From the NCBI GenBank assembly GCA_028023455.1, contig JAQFVV010012423.1:8722269-8786268 (forward strand): DNA of 64,000 bases. The letters run 5' to 3'. A program made the translations under genes and the position numbers. Of this stretch, positions 38,696 through 50,958 are shown in pieces (the first letter of the stretch is position 1; each line of letters starts with the position of its first letter). The DNA is from Epiperipatus broadwayi (Eukaryota > Onychophora > Udeonychophora > Euonychophora > Peripatidae). Under the pieces are notes generated by a model. The model was not told where the DNA came from, did no database searches, and saw only the letters and a list, made by a program, of their open reading frames with translations.

Positions 38696-40779
38696 ATATG
38701 TCCTATTTTAATTTGTTACAATAATATTATATTTTTCCTCATTGATTCCATTTGGAAAACATACCTATATTTTACACATATACGTGCGTATAAACAAGAT
38801 ATATATATAATTTAAAATTAGTTGTTAGTTGTTCTCTTTTTTTTCTTTCTAAAAAAAAAAGAAGGTATAGTTAATTTTTGACAGGTACTGGTTGATTAAT
38901 TATCAACGTTTTTAAATTTAAATTATAGAATCATCTTTTTATTTATTTTATAAATCCAGGCAGCATTATTTACCTGTTAGTTTCATTTTAAAATGTTTCT
39001 CTTTTCTTTTTAATAAACGAAAGATAAAATCGTTTTATGCAATTAAAAAGTATAAATTGCACAATGTCTTTCTGCCCTCTCAATAAATGATTTTAAATAA
39101 TCATGGTAGATTGTATTATTCTATAGAAGTTATTTTGGTACCTAAGATTTTATCATTTTGTAAATTAAGCATTTAATTTTGTAAGTTAATTCTTCTATTT
39201 TTAACTGAAATAACTGAAACACACAGGCTTATTATATACCTGTATCTATATATGTAATATATAGGGTATTGTAAATTAATCATTTTAAATGACTACGTTC
39301 TCATTTTATCTTTTCCTGAATGCTTTTCTTGCAGCATTGTCATAAATATTTTTAAATATTTCAAAGGTTATCTAGAGTTTCTTACCTTTAAATTTATATG
39401 TTAGTGATTCACCACTGGTAAATCTTTGCATTGAAGAGGGTTTGGCTTAGAGCTGAATGGTATATAATTCCTTTTCATGGTCACTTAGGCATGTCTTTAT
39501 CTTCCTGACTTCTTCATGGTGTGGGAAGGAGAGAGTGAGCCATTCTTAGCTGCATATTCTAGAGTTTTCTATGTTAATATTCTGCTTCTTCATCTTGCAG
39601 TTTTACAATAATTTGAGTTTTCTTCTATATATGGCCATGGCAGGTTCAAACTCAGTTGGCCCATTTTTTTTATTTAACTGTGACTCACTGTGTAGCAATA
39701 ACATCAATTCATTGATAATAATTATAATGACAATAATCACACTAATACTTGTAATAATAATACTGCAAACTGCCTGGTTCCTCTATATACTCTCCCACTT
39801 CCTGCAATTTTCTTATCAATATCTCTCCTTATCTAATCATCCTGACCAATATGTTGTTTCAAAAACATCTTGACTTTTTTTCCCCAAGGAAAGAAAGTGA
39901 CACTATCTTTTTTTAATTAATGACTAATTATAGCATTTCAATATTGTAATTTATAAACATTCAGCTCTATCGAAAAAATTATTATATCAGTAATATTTTA
40001 ACTTGACAACTGTGAATTTTAATTGTAAGGATTTATTAATTAAATGTGTAATATATATTTTAAAATATTGATTTTATAACTGAGTTAGGTTTTTAATCAA
40101 ACTATTTCAAAATGGAAAGAGGGGGAAACCTTAGTATATACATGAAACAATGTGTCTGTTTCAATATATAATATAGAAATTTATATAACACTTTCATATT
40201 CGCCAAAACAATAAAATTTTACTAAAATTCTTACATGACTATGGTTTTATTTATTAACAAATAGACTTTCTCAAGTAAATTCAACTAAACATACAACATA
40301 TATATATACAACAAAATATTCTTCTCATTATTTATTTCAACTGTTTTTCTTTTATATCAAAGAATATCTTCATGAGATTGATGGCCTCAGATTCAACAAA
40401 TTTTATCATCAAAGCTTCTTTTCAATTCACTTATATATATATATATATATATTGTAACGTTTATTTATATACATTGCAAATATATTGGCATTTGGTAAAA
40501 GCTAAAAAATAAAAGTAAATTTAGATTTTTTTTTGACTAATTTTTTTTAAAAAAAAAAAATAACGTATAATGAAAGTTAAATTATTCTTTCGTTTTTTTT
40601 TTATGTAATTAGAAATAAAAGTTAGAATTGGAGAGGACAAAAGACACAAATTACCAATCTAGATAAGAGAAAGTAAAAATATTTCAACTAATTAAAGATG
40701 GCAGAATTATGCTGAAAAAAATAAAGACTTTGTAACATAAATTTTATAAAGAATATATAAGATTATCAAAGTATATTTT
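38696..40779. other. AT-rich DNA with microsatellite patches
   Basis: Includes (TA)n at 40433-40452 followed by TTGTAACG, and poly(A)/poly(T) runs near 40529-40560. A 100-codon frame at 39571-39873 is hydrophobic and low-complexity with no family resemblance. No gene supported. Confidence 0.5.
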
Positions 40780-41110
40780 GACAAACAAAAGATATGCGCA
40801 GAGTCTGAAAACTGGACCTCTAGTATAAAAAGGAGGGATTCGGTTGGATGAACGTCTTGGTTTAGCTGATATTCTTTTGGTTGGTTTTGGATTAGAGAAT
40901 CCAGACCACTCTACGATGAAAAAGTTATTCATACGAGAGTAGACCGGAGCTTTAGCTGACATCATTACCGATGGACACGAGAGAAGCTTACGTGACTAGC
41001 CTATGGAACCAGCACCAAGATCAACTAATAATCAAAGACCGTGAGCTCAATTCAACCCCGAAAAACTATGCATAGTTATCTACTACTGAATTCACAAATC
41101 TTACCGGTAA
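40780..41110 (+). promoter_or_regulatory. CpG-retaining TATA-containing region (candidate promoter/first exon)
   Basis: TATAAAAA at 40824-40831 lies in a stretch much less AT-rich than its neighbours. It has about 12 CpG dinucleotides in some 330 bp, whereas most of the window is CpG-poor. It ends in a strong splice donor, CCG|GTAAGT, at 41105/41106. This combination is what a promoter plus first exon would look like. A solo LTR with a TATA box is an alternative. No known promoter elements other than the TATA box were recognised. Confidence 0.4.
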
Positions 41111-41689
41111 GTTATACTTCATTACTCCTGATTGTGACCAAATTAAATGTTTTCAAACAATTTCTAAAAGTATGTTTAAACAATCCCGATAGAGACATTA
41201 ATTTTCTTGTACAAGAGACATTCATTTTTTTAAGGAAATTTCTAGAAGAAATTTAGATATGAACAGTAATTGTAAAATTGTTTTTTATTAATTGATCCAC
41301 GTCTGAGTTGTGTTCTCTCTAATTTACTTGATAAGTAATTTATTTCAAATATTTTTTTTTATCTATTAGAATAAAAATATTTCTAATACCAATTTTCATT
41401 TGTGCGTTATTAATAATAGTTATTATTTTTTATTATTAAATCTATTAGTAGTTTAATAAGATTTAAAAATGTAATTTACCTTTGCCAATATGTTTGAATA
41501 AGCCCAGGAATAATAATCTTAAAAAAATAATTCTCGTTACGGTATGATGTAATACTAATTAGTTTAAAAGTATTTTTTTTTATTTGTGAGATGTTATATG
41601 ACGATTTCAGCAAATTCTTAGGAATTCTGGCACCCAGATTAAATAAATTAAAAGCTGATTTCGTCAATAGCACAATTCTCAACAATTAA
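41067..41689 (+). CDS. Hypothetical two-exon small ORF
   Basis: Speculative model. Exon 1 coding runs 41067-41105 (ATG, 13 codons beginning MHSYLLLNSQ) and ends at the GTAAGT donor in phase 0. Exon 2 runs 41591-41689 and is preceded by a T-rich tract and an AG acceptor (TTTGTGAG|ATG). It continues in phase as MLYDDFSKFLGILAPRLNKL and stops at TAA 41687-41689. The product would be about 45 residues, partly amphipathic helix, with no recognised domain. Support is the TATA box 243 bp upstream, CpG retention across the locus and matching splice phase. An open run this short is not significant in itself. It could equally be 5' UTR exons of a longer gene or part of a transposon. Confidence 0.25.
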
Positions 41690-42090
41690 TAGGCCGAGTT
41701 GATCAGGAAATATAGCTATGTTTTTAGAATAGAAATATAACTTTCTTCTTTTTTGACATAGCTTGATCAACTCACGCACAGTTTATATTAGCGTGTAGAG
41801 GCCTAGCAAAATGGAAAACGTTATAATATATATATATATGAATCACAGAAAAACAATATCAATACAGCACTATTAAGCAATTGTTTTAACTCATTGTAAT
41901 TTTAGTGCCTTTATTAAATATGCTTTGGAATCATAAAATCTTTTCAAAAATCATCTAATGCAAACATACAAATACACACATATATATTATCTTGATACTC
42001 TTCCATTATAAATAAAAATACTATAACAGAGAATAAAAATATATTAAGTAAACCGAGCATACTTTATGATGCACACGTGATATATATATA
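41690..42090. other. Spacer with a short inverted repeat
   Basis: GAGTTGATCA at about 41698 and TGATCAACTC at about 41764 form a 10-bp inverted pair around AGCTATG/CATAGCT, marking a possible small palindromic insertion. (TA)n lies at 41826-41839 and again at 42081-42090, directly before the fold-back array. Confidence 0.4.
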
Positions 42091-43280
42091 ATTAAAACAA
42101 GTCATAAATTTCATAACTTGCTTTTAAGCTTGCATTTTTTGATCACTAGATGGAGTTTACCAATAGCTCTAATCAAGCTTTTATTTTATAAGTACTGAAA
42201 GAAAAAATTCAAAATCTCTACCGGGTCCCTATCTCCAGACCAATTGGTTTCGAGCTTGTGGCTCACCTCAGTAGAGCACTGGGACTCTAGAAACTCGATC
42301 TAAAATATTAACTCAAAAGTCAGCACTTATAAAACACATTTCTATCAATTCAAAAGTGCAAACTTATCAGACATAAATGTCTTCAAATCCAGCCTTACAA
42401 ACCAGATAGCTATATGGGTCTGAATTCAGCTGTTTCACCATATAGTAATAGCCTCTGCAATATATAGCATTGCAAAAACCTTCAAAGGTACCCTTATAAT
42501 AATTAAAACAAGTCATAAATTTCGTAATTTGCTTTTAAGCTTGCATTTTATGATTACTTGATGGAGCTTATCAATAGCTCTAATCAAGCTTTTACTTTAT
42601 AAGTGCCAAAAGAGAAAAAATTCAAAATCTCTATCAGGATCCCTACCCCCAGATCAATTGGTTTTGAGCTTGTGGCTCATCTCAGTAGAGTGCGCTGGGA
42701 CTAGAAATTAGATCTAAAATACTAACTCAAAAGTCAGCACTTATAAAACATGTTTCTATCAATTCAAAAGCATGAACTTATCAGACATGTAAATGTCTTC
42801 AAATCCAGTCTTAAAAACCAGATAGCTTGATTAGAGCTATTGGTAAGCTCCATCTAGTGATCACAAAATACAAGCTTAAAAGCAAGTTACGAAATTTATG
42901 ACTTGTTTAAATATTATAAGTGTATCTTTGAAGGTTTTTGCAGTGCTATATATTGCAGAGGCTATTACTACATGGTGAAACTGAGCTGAATTCAGACCCA
43001 TATAGCTATCTGTTTGGTAAGGCTGGATTTCAAGACATTTATGTGTCTAATAAATTCATGCTTTTGAATTGATAGAAACATGTTTTATAAGTGCTGACTT
43101 TTGAATTAGTATTTTAGATCTAGTTTCTAGAGTTTCAGCATTCCATTGAAGGAAGCCACAAGCTCAAAACCAATTGGTCTGAAGATAGGGACCCCGATAG
43201 AGATTTTGAATTTTTTCTTTTTTGGCACTTATAAAATAAAAGCTTGATTAGAGCTATTGGTAAACTCCATCTAGTGATCA
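42091..43280. repeat. Fold-back array of ~411-bp monomers
   Basis: Two direct monomers (anchor TGATCACTAGATGG at 42140 and its variant at 42551, 411 bp apart) are followed by one inverted monomer from 43280 down to about 42826. Shared blocks include CAATTGGTTTTGAGCTTGTGG, CAAAAGTCAGCACTTATAAA and AACTTGCTTTTAAGCTTGCA. The second monomer is cut at 42829, where the inversion starts. The whole is bounded on both sides by the same ten bases, TATATATATA (42081-42090 and 43281-43290), either a target duplication or insertion into a (TA)n tract. No coding frame. Looks like a composite, non-autonomous fold-back element. Confidence 0.85.
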
Positions 43281-43290
43281 TATATATATA

Positions 43291-45483
43291 TGTGTATAGA
43301 TGATCTAAGGTGAAAGATGCATTGATAAAAACAAAACTTGAATATATGTATATGGAGTGAGATTGAAAAAGAAAGTAGTGAAAGGTAAGTGGAGAATAGA
43401 AAAACCTTGAGTTTCAAAAATCTGATAGATCTAGAACATTGTAAACATGAAATAATATAGATGCAACTTAGTTAAAAATATTTTATTTAAATGTAATTAA
43501 AATAATTGCATACATTTTTTTAAATATTAATGTTCAAAAAATTCATATTCACAATCTATATCTGCAACTTGGATAAATCAGAAATAATATTTAAAGATTA
43601 TTATACAACTTACTATTTATTTAGATACCTTTACTGATATGCATATTATAATGTAAAAAAAAAAATTTTAATGTAGGATATTATCAAAGCATTGAGAAAA
43701 TTGTATGAAGAAATAGTAAGGCATAATTTACTATCACTTATAATAAATTGATATGACTTAGTCTATCACTTATTTGCTTAATTTCCTTTACCTAATTTTT
43801 GATAAAGAACTTTATATATATATATATAATACTGACTGCAATGAATTTTAATTTGCTACAAAGCACTGATGCTAATTTTATTATTTAATTGCTTTAATAA
43901 TAGACATCTGGATCGTGAAATGTTTCAATTCTTTATTATTTATGGTTCTAATATTAATATTTTTTTAAGTGAAATATATATTCTTTCTAAATTTGTTCTA
44001 GTAACATTTAAAACACTGCAGCATATAACCATAAATAAATATCAGCATTTGCCTATAAATAATCTAATGTGGAATATCTTTAAGTTAATTTTTTTAACTA
44101 CAGTCCTAATGTTAAAGAGACAATTTGTTTCATTTTCCATTTTCAGAATGTTCATCTATCATTCTCTATCTCCATCTTTTTTTATTATAATATAGTAAAA
44201 TTATTTGGAATATAAAACATTCTTCCATAGGTAATATGGTTAGGTTCTTTTGATATATAATACAATTTTGTTTTCAGTTTCATTAATTGTCATTTTTGCA
44301 AAATCATTTCATTTCATTATATGATTAATAAAAGCAAAAGCTTTGAAGGCATGTATCATATAAATAAGTTTAAGATCACTAAGTTTGATTGAGTAGTCCA
44401 AAGGTCCAGGTCTGGATATATTAGGCTGCTAACCAGTATTTGTAATGTTATTAAAAAAAGCCCACTTTGATCAAAAATCCTTCTTCAGCGATAATTTAAC
44501 TTGGAAAGGTTTTATTCTAAGTTTCTTCAGATTAAGAATATTGTATTTGGAAAATTAATCTTATTAAAATTATCATTATTGCATTTTGAGAATGATTTAA
44601 CAACTAGTAAACAATTTATCAGCAGTAGTATAGAACTACTGAATACTTTCCACTTATACACATTTTGCTATGAAATGAAAAGTTAAACTTTCAAAGGTCT
44701 TTTTTTATACAGTCAGAATTATTATTTTTTAGATGTCTAACATTTTGTAGATAATCTTGGCAAATCATTGCTGTATTTATCTGAAGTGGATGCTATCAAA
44801 GTTGAGGATGGAATGAGTTTGACACTTGTAAATCAAAATGTAATAATAACCTTGACAATTATTCATCATTTTAGTTCAGAAACTGTTTCAAGTAATAAAA
44901 AGAGTTTACCCTTATTTTCCTAATAAGGTTCCTTTGTATTCATTAATAAAATACTTAATTCTTTTATCTAAAAATATAATTAAGTTTTACCATATGCAAA
45001 TAATAATTAAAAACTATTGTTATAATTAAATCATCAGAGAATCTTTATTCTTCATCCTTCATTATCAAAATCTATCTTTGGGCAGAGTTTGGTACAAAAT
45101 TAGAGCATTACAAAATATTGTTGCTTTAACTCATTCTTTGACTTAAACGTAGAAAATCATTCTATTTTTATATAATTTTAATTCCTTGAAAAATATAATG
45201 ATGAATCTGATAAAGATTTCACTATTTTATATATGTATATATTTGCTTTTTTTTAATGCTTAAAAAATACCCATTCATAACTTTCGATTTTTTCATTTAT
45301 TTAAAAAAATTTTTTAAGTATTTTATTAGGGTTCCCAATATGTCATTTATATAATTAAACTTTCTTGGTAAAATAAAGAAACTTGATTAAAAAATCAGCT
45401 ACTTCTCATTAAAACATATATATGACAAACAGATAAGAACAAATAGGGTAAAAAGAAAATAATAAATATGAGTTTTTATATAC
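43291..45483. other. AT-rich DNA, nothing recognised
   Basis: A 108-codon frame at 43869-44195 is Ile/Phe/Leu-rich, as expected by chance. A short segment near 44384-44440 (AGTAGTCCAAAGGTCCAGGTCTGG) may be a decayed SINE. No gene supported. Confidence 0.5.
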
Positions 45484-47639
45484 TGTGACATAAACAGTCA
45501 TCATTTATTATCCCCATATATTATACAAATAAATAAATAAAGAAACAATTAGAAATTCTGTGTTTAATAAATATATTTGCATTTTGAGTGAATGTAGAAT
45601 GAGTGAATGATTTATTTATTGAAATTAAATATATATATATATATTTTAAATTTATGTCATATCAAATAATAACAATGGACTTTATTAAGTTTGAAAGAAA
45701 AAAATTTTCATGCTTCACACACCAATATTTAAAAGACTGCATTATTGTTGTTACTAGGTAACAAAAAAAAGCTCAGCAAGAACACATACACTTTATTTTT
45801 CTTTGGAAAAATTTTGCTTTATTTACTTACTTTTCATTGACAGTTTGTGGATTTTTGATAGAATGTATACTGTGAGTAGAAATCATATGGAAATGACTCT
45901 CCTTAGTTAATGTCTACAAGAATAAATAAAAATAAATGCTATGTTAAATGGCCAAAGTCATAATAAAACATTGGATTTGCTATGGATCACAGTGTTTATA
46001 AACAGAATAGTTGGATGTCATCTAGTAATTACAATGCCTATTAGATCCTGTCTTTATTTCTCATTGTGGGAATATTAAAGAAGACACTGCAGGAGCCATA
46101 ATCTGCAGTTATATGCTGAAGTTGGTAATGAACACCAATAAATAAATCTCTAAAATTATCTAATCAAATCACTTTTATTTACTTTAATAATCAGAGCAAT
46201 AACAATAATACATTGATAGACATTGATTTAATTTTTTTTCTTTTAATAATTTAAATTGTTAATGCAGTCTGTTTATTATTCAATATATATATACACACCT
46301 GAGTCTCATGTTACGCGATAGATAGGTTCCTCAGAAAACACACGCAAACAAAATCGTGCAAAAATAGACATAACTTATCTTGAAAAAGGAGGGATACGGA
46401 CTGTGATTTTTCAAACATCATGTAAAAGCAAAGCACCAACGTAAAATTACTTTAAAATTCACGCAAAAAAAAAAAAATAAGGAAATAAAATATGACTAAT
46501 AAAAAATTTCAAATTTGAAAAAAATTGATACAAGACAAACTTTTTTTAACTATAATATTTAATAATATTTAAAATAATATTTTTATGCATAATTTACAGT
46601 ACAGTAATTTACATTTTTTATACACATTTTAATTATTATAGCTATTTGCCGAAAAACACGTTCATTTGCAAACAACTAGCACCAACTTCACACTCATGTT
46701 GTAACAGTGGTTTTCTGGTGACAACATAATTAGTAATTAATCTTTGAGATGATGATTTTATTGTTTATGAAACTAACAATTAAAAATTAAATTCTTATTT
46801 TTGTCTTTAATTTTCAATTCCATTTAAAAATCAAATTTCACATTAATTTCAAGTCGCAGTAAGTAATTTTTAAATTGTTAATTACAATTAAAAATCAGAT
46901 TTTAATTTTTAAATGTCAAATTTAATTGTGCCCACTGCTATTACTGACCTTTTAAAAATAAACTTGTGGACACTAAATGATTAATAATTGATTATGCTCT
47001 TTTTTAAAAAGCAAAACCAGAATGTGATTTAAAATGTAAAATTAACACGCACACTGTTTGAACAAATTTACATTATAATCTTGTAAAATTTAATGTGTGT
47101 ATACATAAAATGTGGAAATCATGATTTTAATTTCATTATTGCATAAAATCTTACTATTATAAAGCGCTGAAAATATTGAAATTACTAAGATGAAAGTCGA
47201 ATTCCAATAATGTGCTATTACTTTCAATATAATGTAAGTGCGCAAAATTTATTATTTAAAGTAATAGCGCATTATCGGAGTTCGACTTCCGGTGAAACAT
47301 GGAATCGCGTAACTTCAAAATCGTGTTAAATAAGTCTGCATAAAAAGAGACCCAGGTGTATGTAAATAAGACTCATTAGCACCTTTATAAATTCATGAGT
47401 CTATTATAAGTATAGATTATTATAAATCCATTTGTAAATCAGCCTTTTCATGTCTACCAGTTATATTGTTGGCTCCCTAAGTGCAGTAGTTTATCCATTA
47501 CATTTTTGGCTTGCCCAAATATGTAGGGCATTTGGGAGAAACTGTTTTGTTCATAATTTTATCCATTACATTTTTGTTGCACAAATCTAAGGGGTACTTG
47601 TGGGTCAGACAATTTTTTATCCAGTTATTATTCATTACA
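45484..47639 (+). repeat. 5' LTR of the fossil element (with Tigger insertion)
   Basis: Matches 50959-52595 in direct orientation in two blocks, 45484-46290 and 47364-47639, interrupted by the Tigger copy at 46296-47358. Shared blocks include GTCATCATTTAT near 45500, AAAAAAAGCTCAGCAAGAA near 45765, CAAAACATTGGATTTGC-like sequence near 45966 and TTTTTGGCTTGCCCAAATAT near 47500. Near its 3' end the motif CATTACATTTTTGG recurs in degenerate 70-bp steps. Confidence 0.65.
46296..47358 (-). mobile_element. Tigger/pogo-like DNA transposon, non-autonomous copy A
   Basis: Terminal inverted repeats start CACCTGAGTCTCATGTTACG on the left and end GAGACCCAGGTG on the right. Subterminal TACGCGATAG, GGTTCC and AAATCGTGCAAAA motifs resemble the ends of Tigger elements as I remember them. 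It is the inverted homologue of 49482-50700 but lacks about 155 bp of the transposase remnant. It has no usable reading frame. TA follows the right end; the left flank reads CA. It sits inside the 5' LTR. Confidence 0.75.
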
Positions 47640-49481
47640 TTTTGGCTGCCTAACAAAGGCTTGAGTATTTATTTATTCATGATCCATAAAAGATTTAGAT
47701 AGGATTAAAATATTTTCTTAATGATTACAATCAATAATAGTTATTTTTATGTATATTAGTGTTGGATTAAATTTATTAATGACTCAATAGATAATAATAA
47801 TTTTAATTTTGTAACTATGCTTTGTGGTGAGTTCAAATTTAGAGTTGGGCATCAAATTATTTTTTGAAAAATAGGTGCAACACTATATGAATTAATAGGT
47901 AACAGAGCTATAAAATACTTTATAAGGCAATGTACTAGATGATGATGCATGGGCTTGCCAGACAATAATAGAAGTGAGGATTTATATTTATGCCTCTGAA
48001 AGCACCAAATATGTGCTATATGTTAGTAAGATTCCAAATAATGTGGGCTCATTACTAATAAATGTTATTAAAGTTTCTTTATAAAGCAATTATAAACTAA
48101 ATAGTGAAATATATTTGAAAGCCAACTTATTTTATTGAATGTATTTATCTCCTGGTTAGAAAATGGATGGAAAACATTGATGCTTACTGTTTGAATTTAT
48201 TGATGATAGCACAATGCAGATTTTTGAACATAGTTATGAAATTTACATTATATTACATATGATATAAATTTAAAAAAAAACATGCATTAGTTTGTATTAA
48301 TGGTATTGTGAATAGGAATATCAATCACTATTGAGAAATGATGTTATTGTGGTACTTTATGTTAGGAGGGTCTTTTGCTTAAACTGAAATCTATATGAGT
48401 AGAAATTTTATTAAGTTATAATTATCAGCATAATGGAGAAAAATAAGTTATTCATTTCATTTAGACTAGGATATTGAATTGAGGATTAGGTATGTTAGAA
48501 CAGGGAAGAGAAGTTAATGAAATTTCTGTCACATCGAAAAAGATCAAAATGAATCTATAATGGCAGTGTTGCAGAACTTGATGATTAAATTGAAACAGTC
48601 AGAGATATCTAATAAATAAGATAAATGAAAAAAAATGTGACAAGAATCAGCTAAAAATGAAGCAGTCATGAAATATTTAAACAAGAATTGAACCAAAACC
48701 AAGATGAGCTTAAATTAGACATGAAACAAAGTCAGGAAATCTTAGTAATGAAGATAGAAGGAGATCAATATGAATTAAAAAATAGTTTAAAGCAAAAAAT
48801 CAAGCATGTGTATATGGAATTAGTTCATGAAATAAGAATGGAGCAAGAGAAAGTGCAACTAAAGGCCAAATGCAAATCAAAATCAGCAAACTAGAAGATA
48901 GTATAAGAAAGAGATGAGATTGGACCCAGGAGACAGAAAGTAAGGCAGAAAAATACAGATTACAATGCCAAAGTAAGGATAAAATCCTAGAAGCTAAACT
49001 AAATGAATGTCAACAAATTAATGATAAAGAGATAGAGAAAGTACAGACTAAGCAAGAACAAGAAATCAAAATTTAGAAACTCTGAGTAAGCACAATCACT
49101 CGAATTGTGATATTAGCTTAGATATGATAAATTTAAAATACATAACCAGGTGTCTTTAAAAGGGAATTTCTTCATAAGCTTAGATAGTAATGATATATAT
49201 ATATAATTTTATCTCTAGAAGTAAAGCCTTTGAAATCTAAATAGTTCTATTATCACGAGATACGTAGTCATAAATATGAGTATTTTGACTGGGAACAAAA
49301 ATTTTTCTCAATCACAAAGTAAGGCCAGTGATATAAGTTGATTTATGAGAGTAGTAATTTGGAAAATATAGCTTATTGCAAGGCTACAATCCAATGTATA
49401 AATCATTATAGATATAATAATAAATATCCCATTTATAGTAATGATTATAGGCATAATTTTGTTTGGAGCAAGGACTCTATA
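47640..49481 (+). pseudogene. LTR-element interior with coiled-coil Gag-like relic
   Basis: From about 48553 a translation starts MAVLQNLMIKLKQSE and then breaks. At 48688-48894 an open 68-codon piece continues with heptad-rich sequence (LKLDMKQSQEILVMKIEGDQ, LVHEIRMEQEKVQLKAK). After a stop it goes on with ILEAKLNECQQINDKEIEKV near 48990. Long Lys/Glu/Gln coiled coils of this kind occur N-terminally in some LTR-retrotransposon Gag proteins. No zinc knuckle, protease or polymerase motif was found. The rest of the interval is AT-rich and unassigned. It is inferred to be Gag because of its position just inside the 5' LTR and its matching strand. Confidence 0.5.
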
Positions 49482-50700
49482 CACCTGGGTCTCTTTTTAT
49501 GCGAATTTATTTAACGCGATTTTGAAGTTATGCGATTCACGTTTCTTCGGAAGTCAAACTCCGATAATGCACTATTACTTTAAATAATAAATTTCGTGCA
49601 CTTGTGTCATATTGAAAGTAATAGCACATTATTGGTATTTGACTTTCATCTTAGTAATTTCAATATTTTCAGTGCTTTATAATAGTAAGATTTTATGCAA
49701 TAATGAAATTAAAATCATGATTTCCATATTTTATGTATACACACATTAAATTTTACAAGATTATAATGTAAATTTGTTAAAACATTGTGCGTGTTAATTT
49801 TGCATTTTAAATCACATTCTGTTTTTGCTTTTTAAAAAAGAACGTTATCAATTATTAATCATTTAGTGTCCGCAAGTTTATTTTTAAAAGATGAGTAATA
49901 GCAGTAGGCATAATTAAAAATTAAAATCTGATTTTTAATTGTAATTAACAATTTAAAAATTACTTAAGGCAACCTGAAATTTAACCAATGTGATGTAAAA
50001 CGAAATTTGATTTTTAAATGGAATTGAAAATTAAAGACAAAAATAAGAATTTAAATTTTAGTTGTTCCTTTCACTGCAAAAATGATTTGGGAAGATCTTC
50101 AACTTTCTAATCAGTTGGAAAATTATTTTCTTATTAATGACACTATTCACAAACGTGCTCTTAAATTCCAACGAGAGCTAAATGGTTGTATGTCTGGATA
50201 TCGTGAGCTTCATAAACAATTAATAAAATCATCATCTCAAAGATTAATTACTAATTATGTTGTCACCAGAAAACCATTAACACAACATGAGAGTGAAGTT
50301 GGTGCTAGTTTGATTTTTTACCAGTTCGCAAACGAACCTGTTTATCAGCAAGTAGCGATAATAATTAAAACGTGTATAAAAAAATGTCAATTACTGTACT
50401 TTAAATTATGCATAAAAATATATAGTCTTGAATAAAATTAAATATTATAGTTAAAAAAAGTTTGTCTTGTATCAATTTTTTTCAAATTTGAAATTTTTTA
50501 TTAGTCATATTTTATTTCCTTATTTTTTTGCACACGAATTTTAAAGTAATTTTATATTGGTGCTTTGCTTTTATGCAATTTTTGAAAAATCACAGTCTGT
50601 ATCCCCCTCTTTTCAAGGTAAGTTATGTCTATTTTTGCACGATTTCGTTTGCGCGTGTTTTCTGAGGAACCTATCTATCGCGTAAAATGAGACCCAGGTG
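49482..50700 (+). mobile_element. Tigger/pogo-like DNA transposon, non-autonomous copy B
   Basis: 1,219 bp with terminal inverted repeats CACCTGGGTCTC at 49482 and GAGACCCAGGTG ending 50700. It is flanked by TA on both sides (49480-49481 and 50701-50702), the target duplication of the Tc1/mariner-pogo group. The right end contains CGCGTAAAATGAGACCC and GCACGATTTCGTTTGCGCG, and the left end TTAACGCGATTTTGAAG. It carries a transposase C-terminal remnant (50082-50435) and a 33-bp-arm hairpin at 49551-49645. It is an internal-deletion derivative inserted in the LTR element interior. Confidence 0.85.
50082..50435 (+). pseudogene. C-terminal remnant of a Tigger-like transposase
   Basis: 117 codons. 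The first ~70 fit the extreme C-terminus of pogo/Tigger transposases. They show a helix with HKRALKFQRELNG and CMSGYRELHKQL, followed by SSQRLITNYVVTRKP, like the terminal 'qttL.sFF..k' tail of that family. The tail then runs on (HESEVGASL) into AT-rich filler. The helix-turn-helix DNA-binding domains and the DDE catalytic core are absent, so it cannot be active. Intact relatives encode proteins of roughly 450-600 residues. Assignment is from memory of the family tail and is supported by the Tigger-like ends and TA duplication. Confidence 0.55.
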
Positions 50701-50958
50701 TATTTATTAGAAATAAAAAAGTTGAGTTCATTAGTTAAAATTTATGCAACCTATAATATTATAGATTTATTTTACAAATATCCAGTTAGGATGAAAACAA
50801 AAAAAAATGAGGACATATAATTGTATATAGTCATTAATTCTATTGTTGTAGTGGTATACTTTTAGTTAATTATAAATTATTGATGGAAGATTTAGTTGGT
50901 AGTGGTAACTTTATGTTGTTGTTTAGAATTTTTTATATTTTGATTAAGGATGGAAATA

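Noticed and set aside
39571-39873. 100-codon frame with hydrophobic stretches
   Set aside because: Apparent membrane segments arise from repeated ATA/ATT codons; no family resemblance.
43869-44195. 108-codon hydrophobic frame
   Set aside because: Low-complexity AT-driven sequence without recognisable motif.
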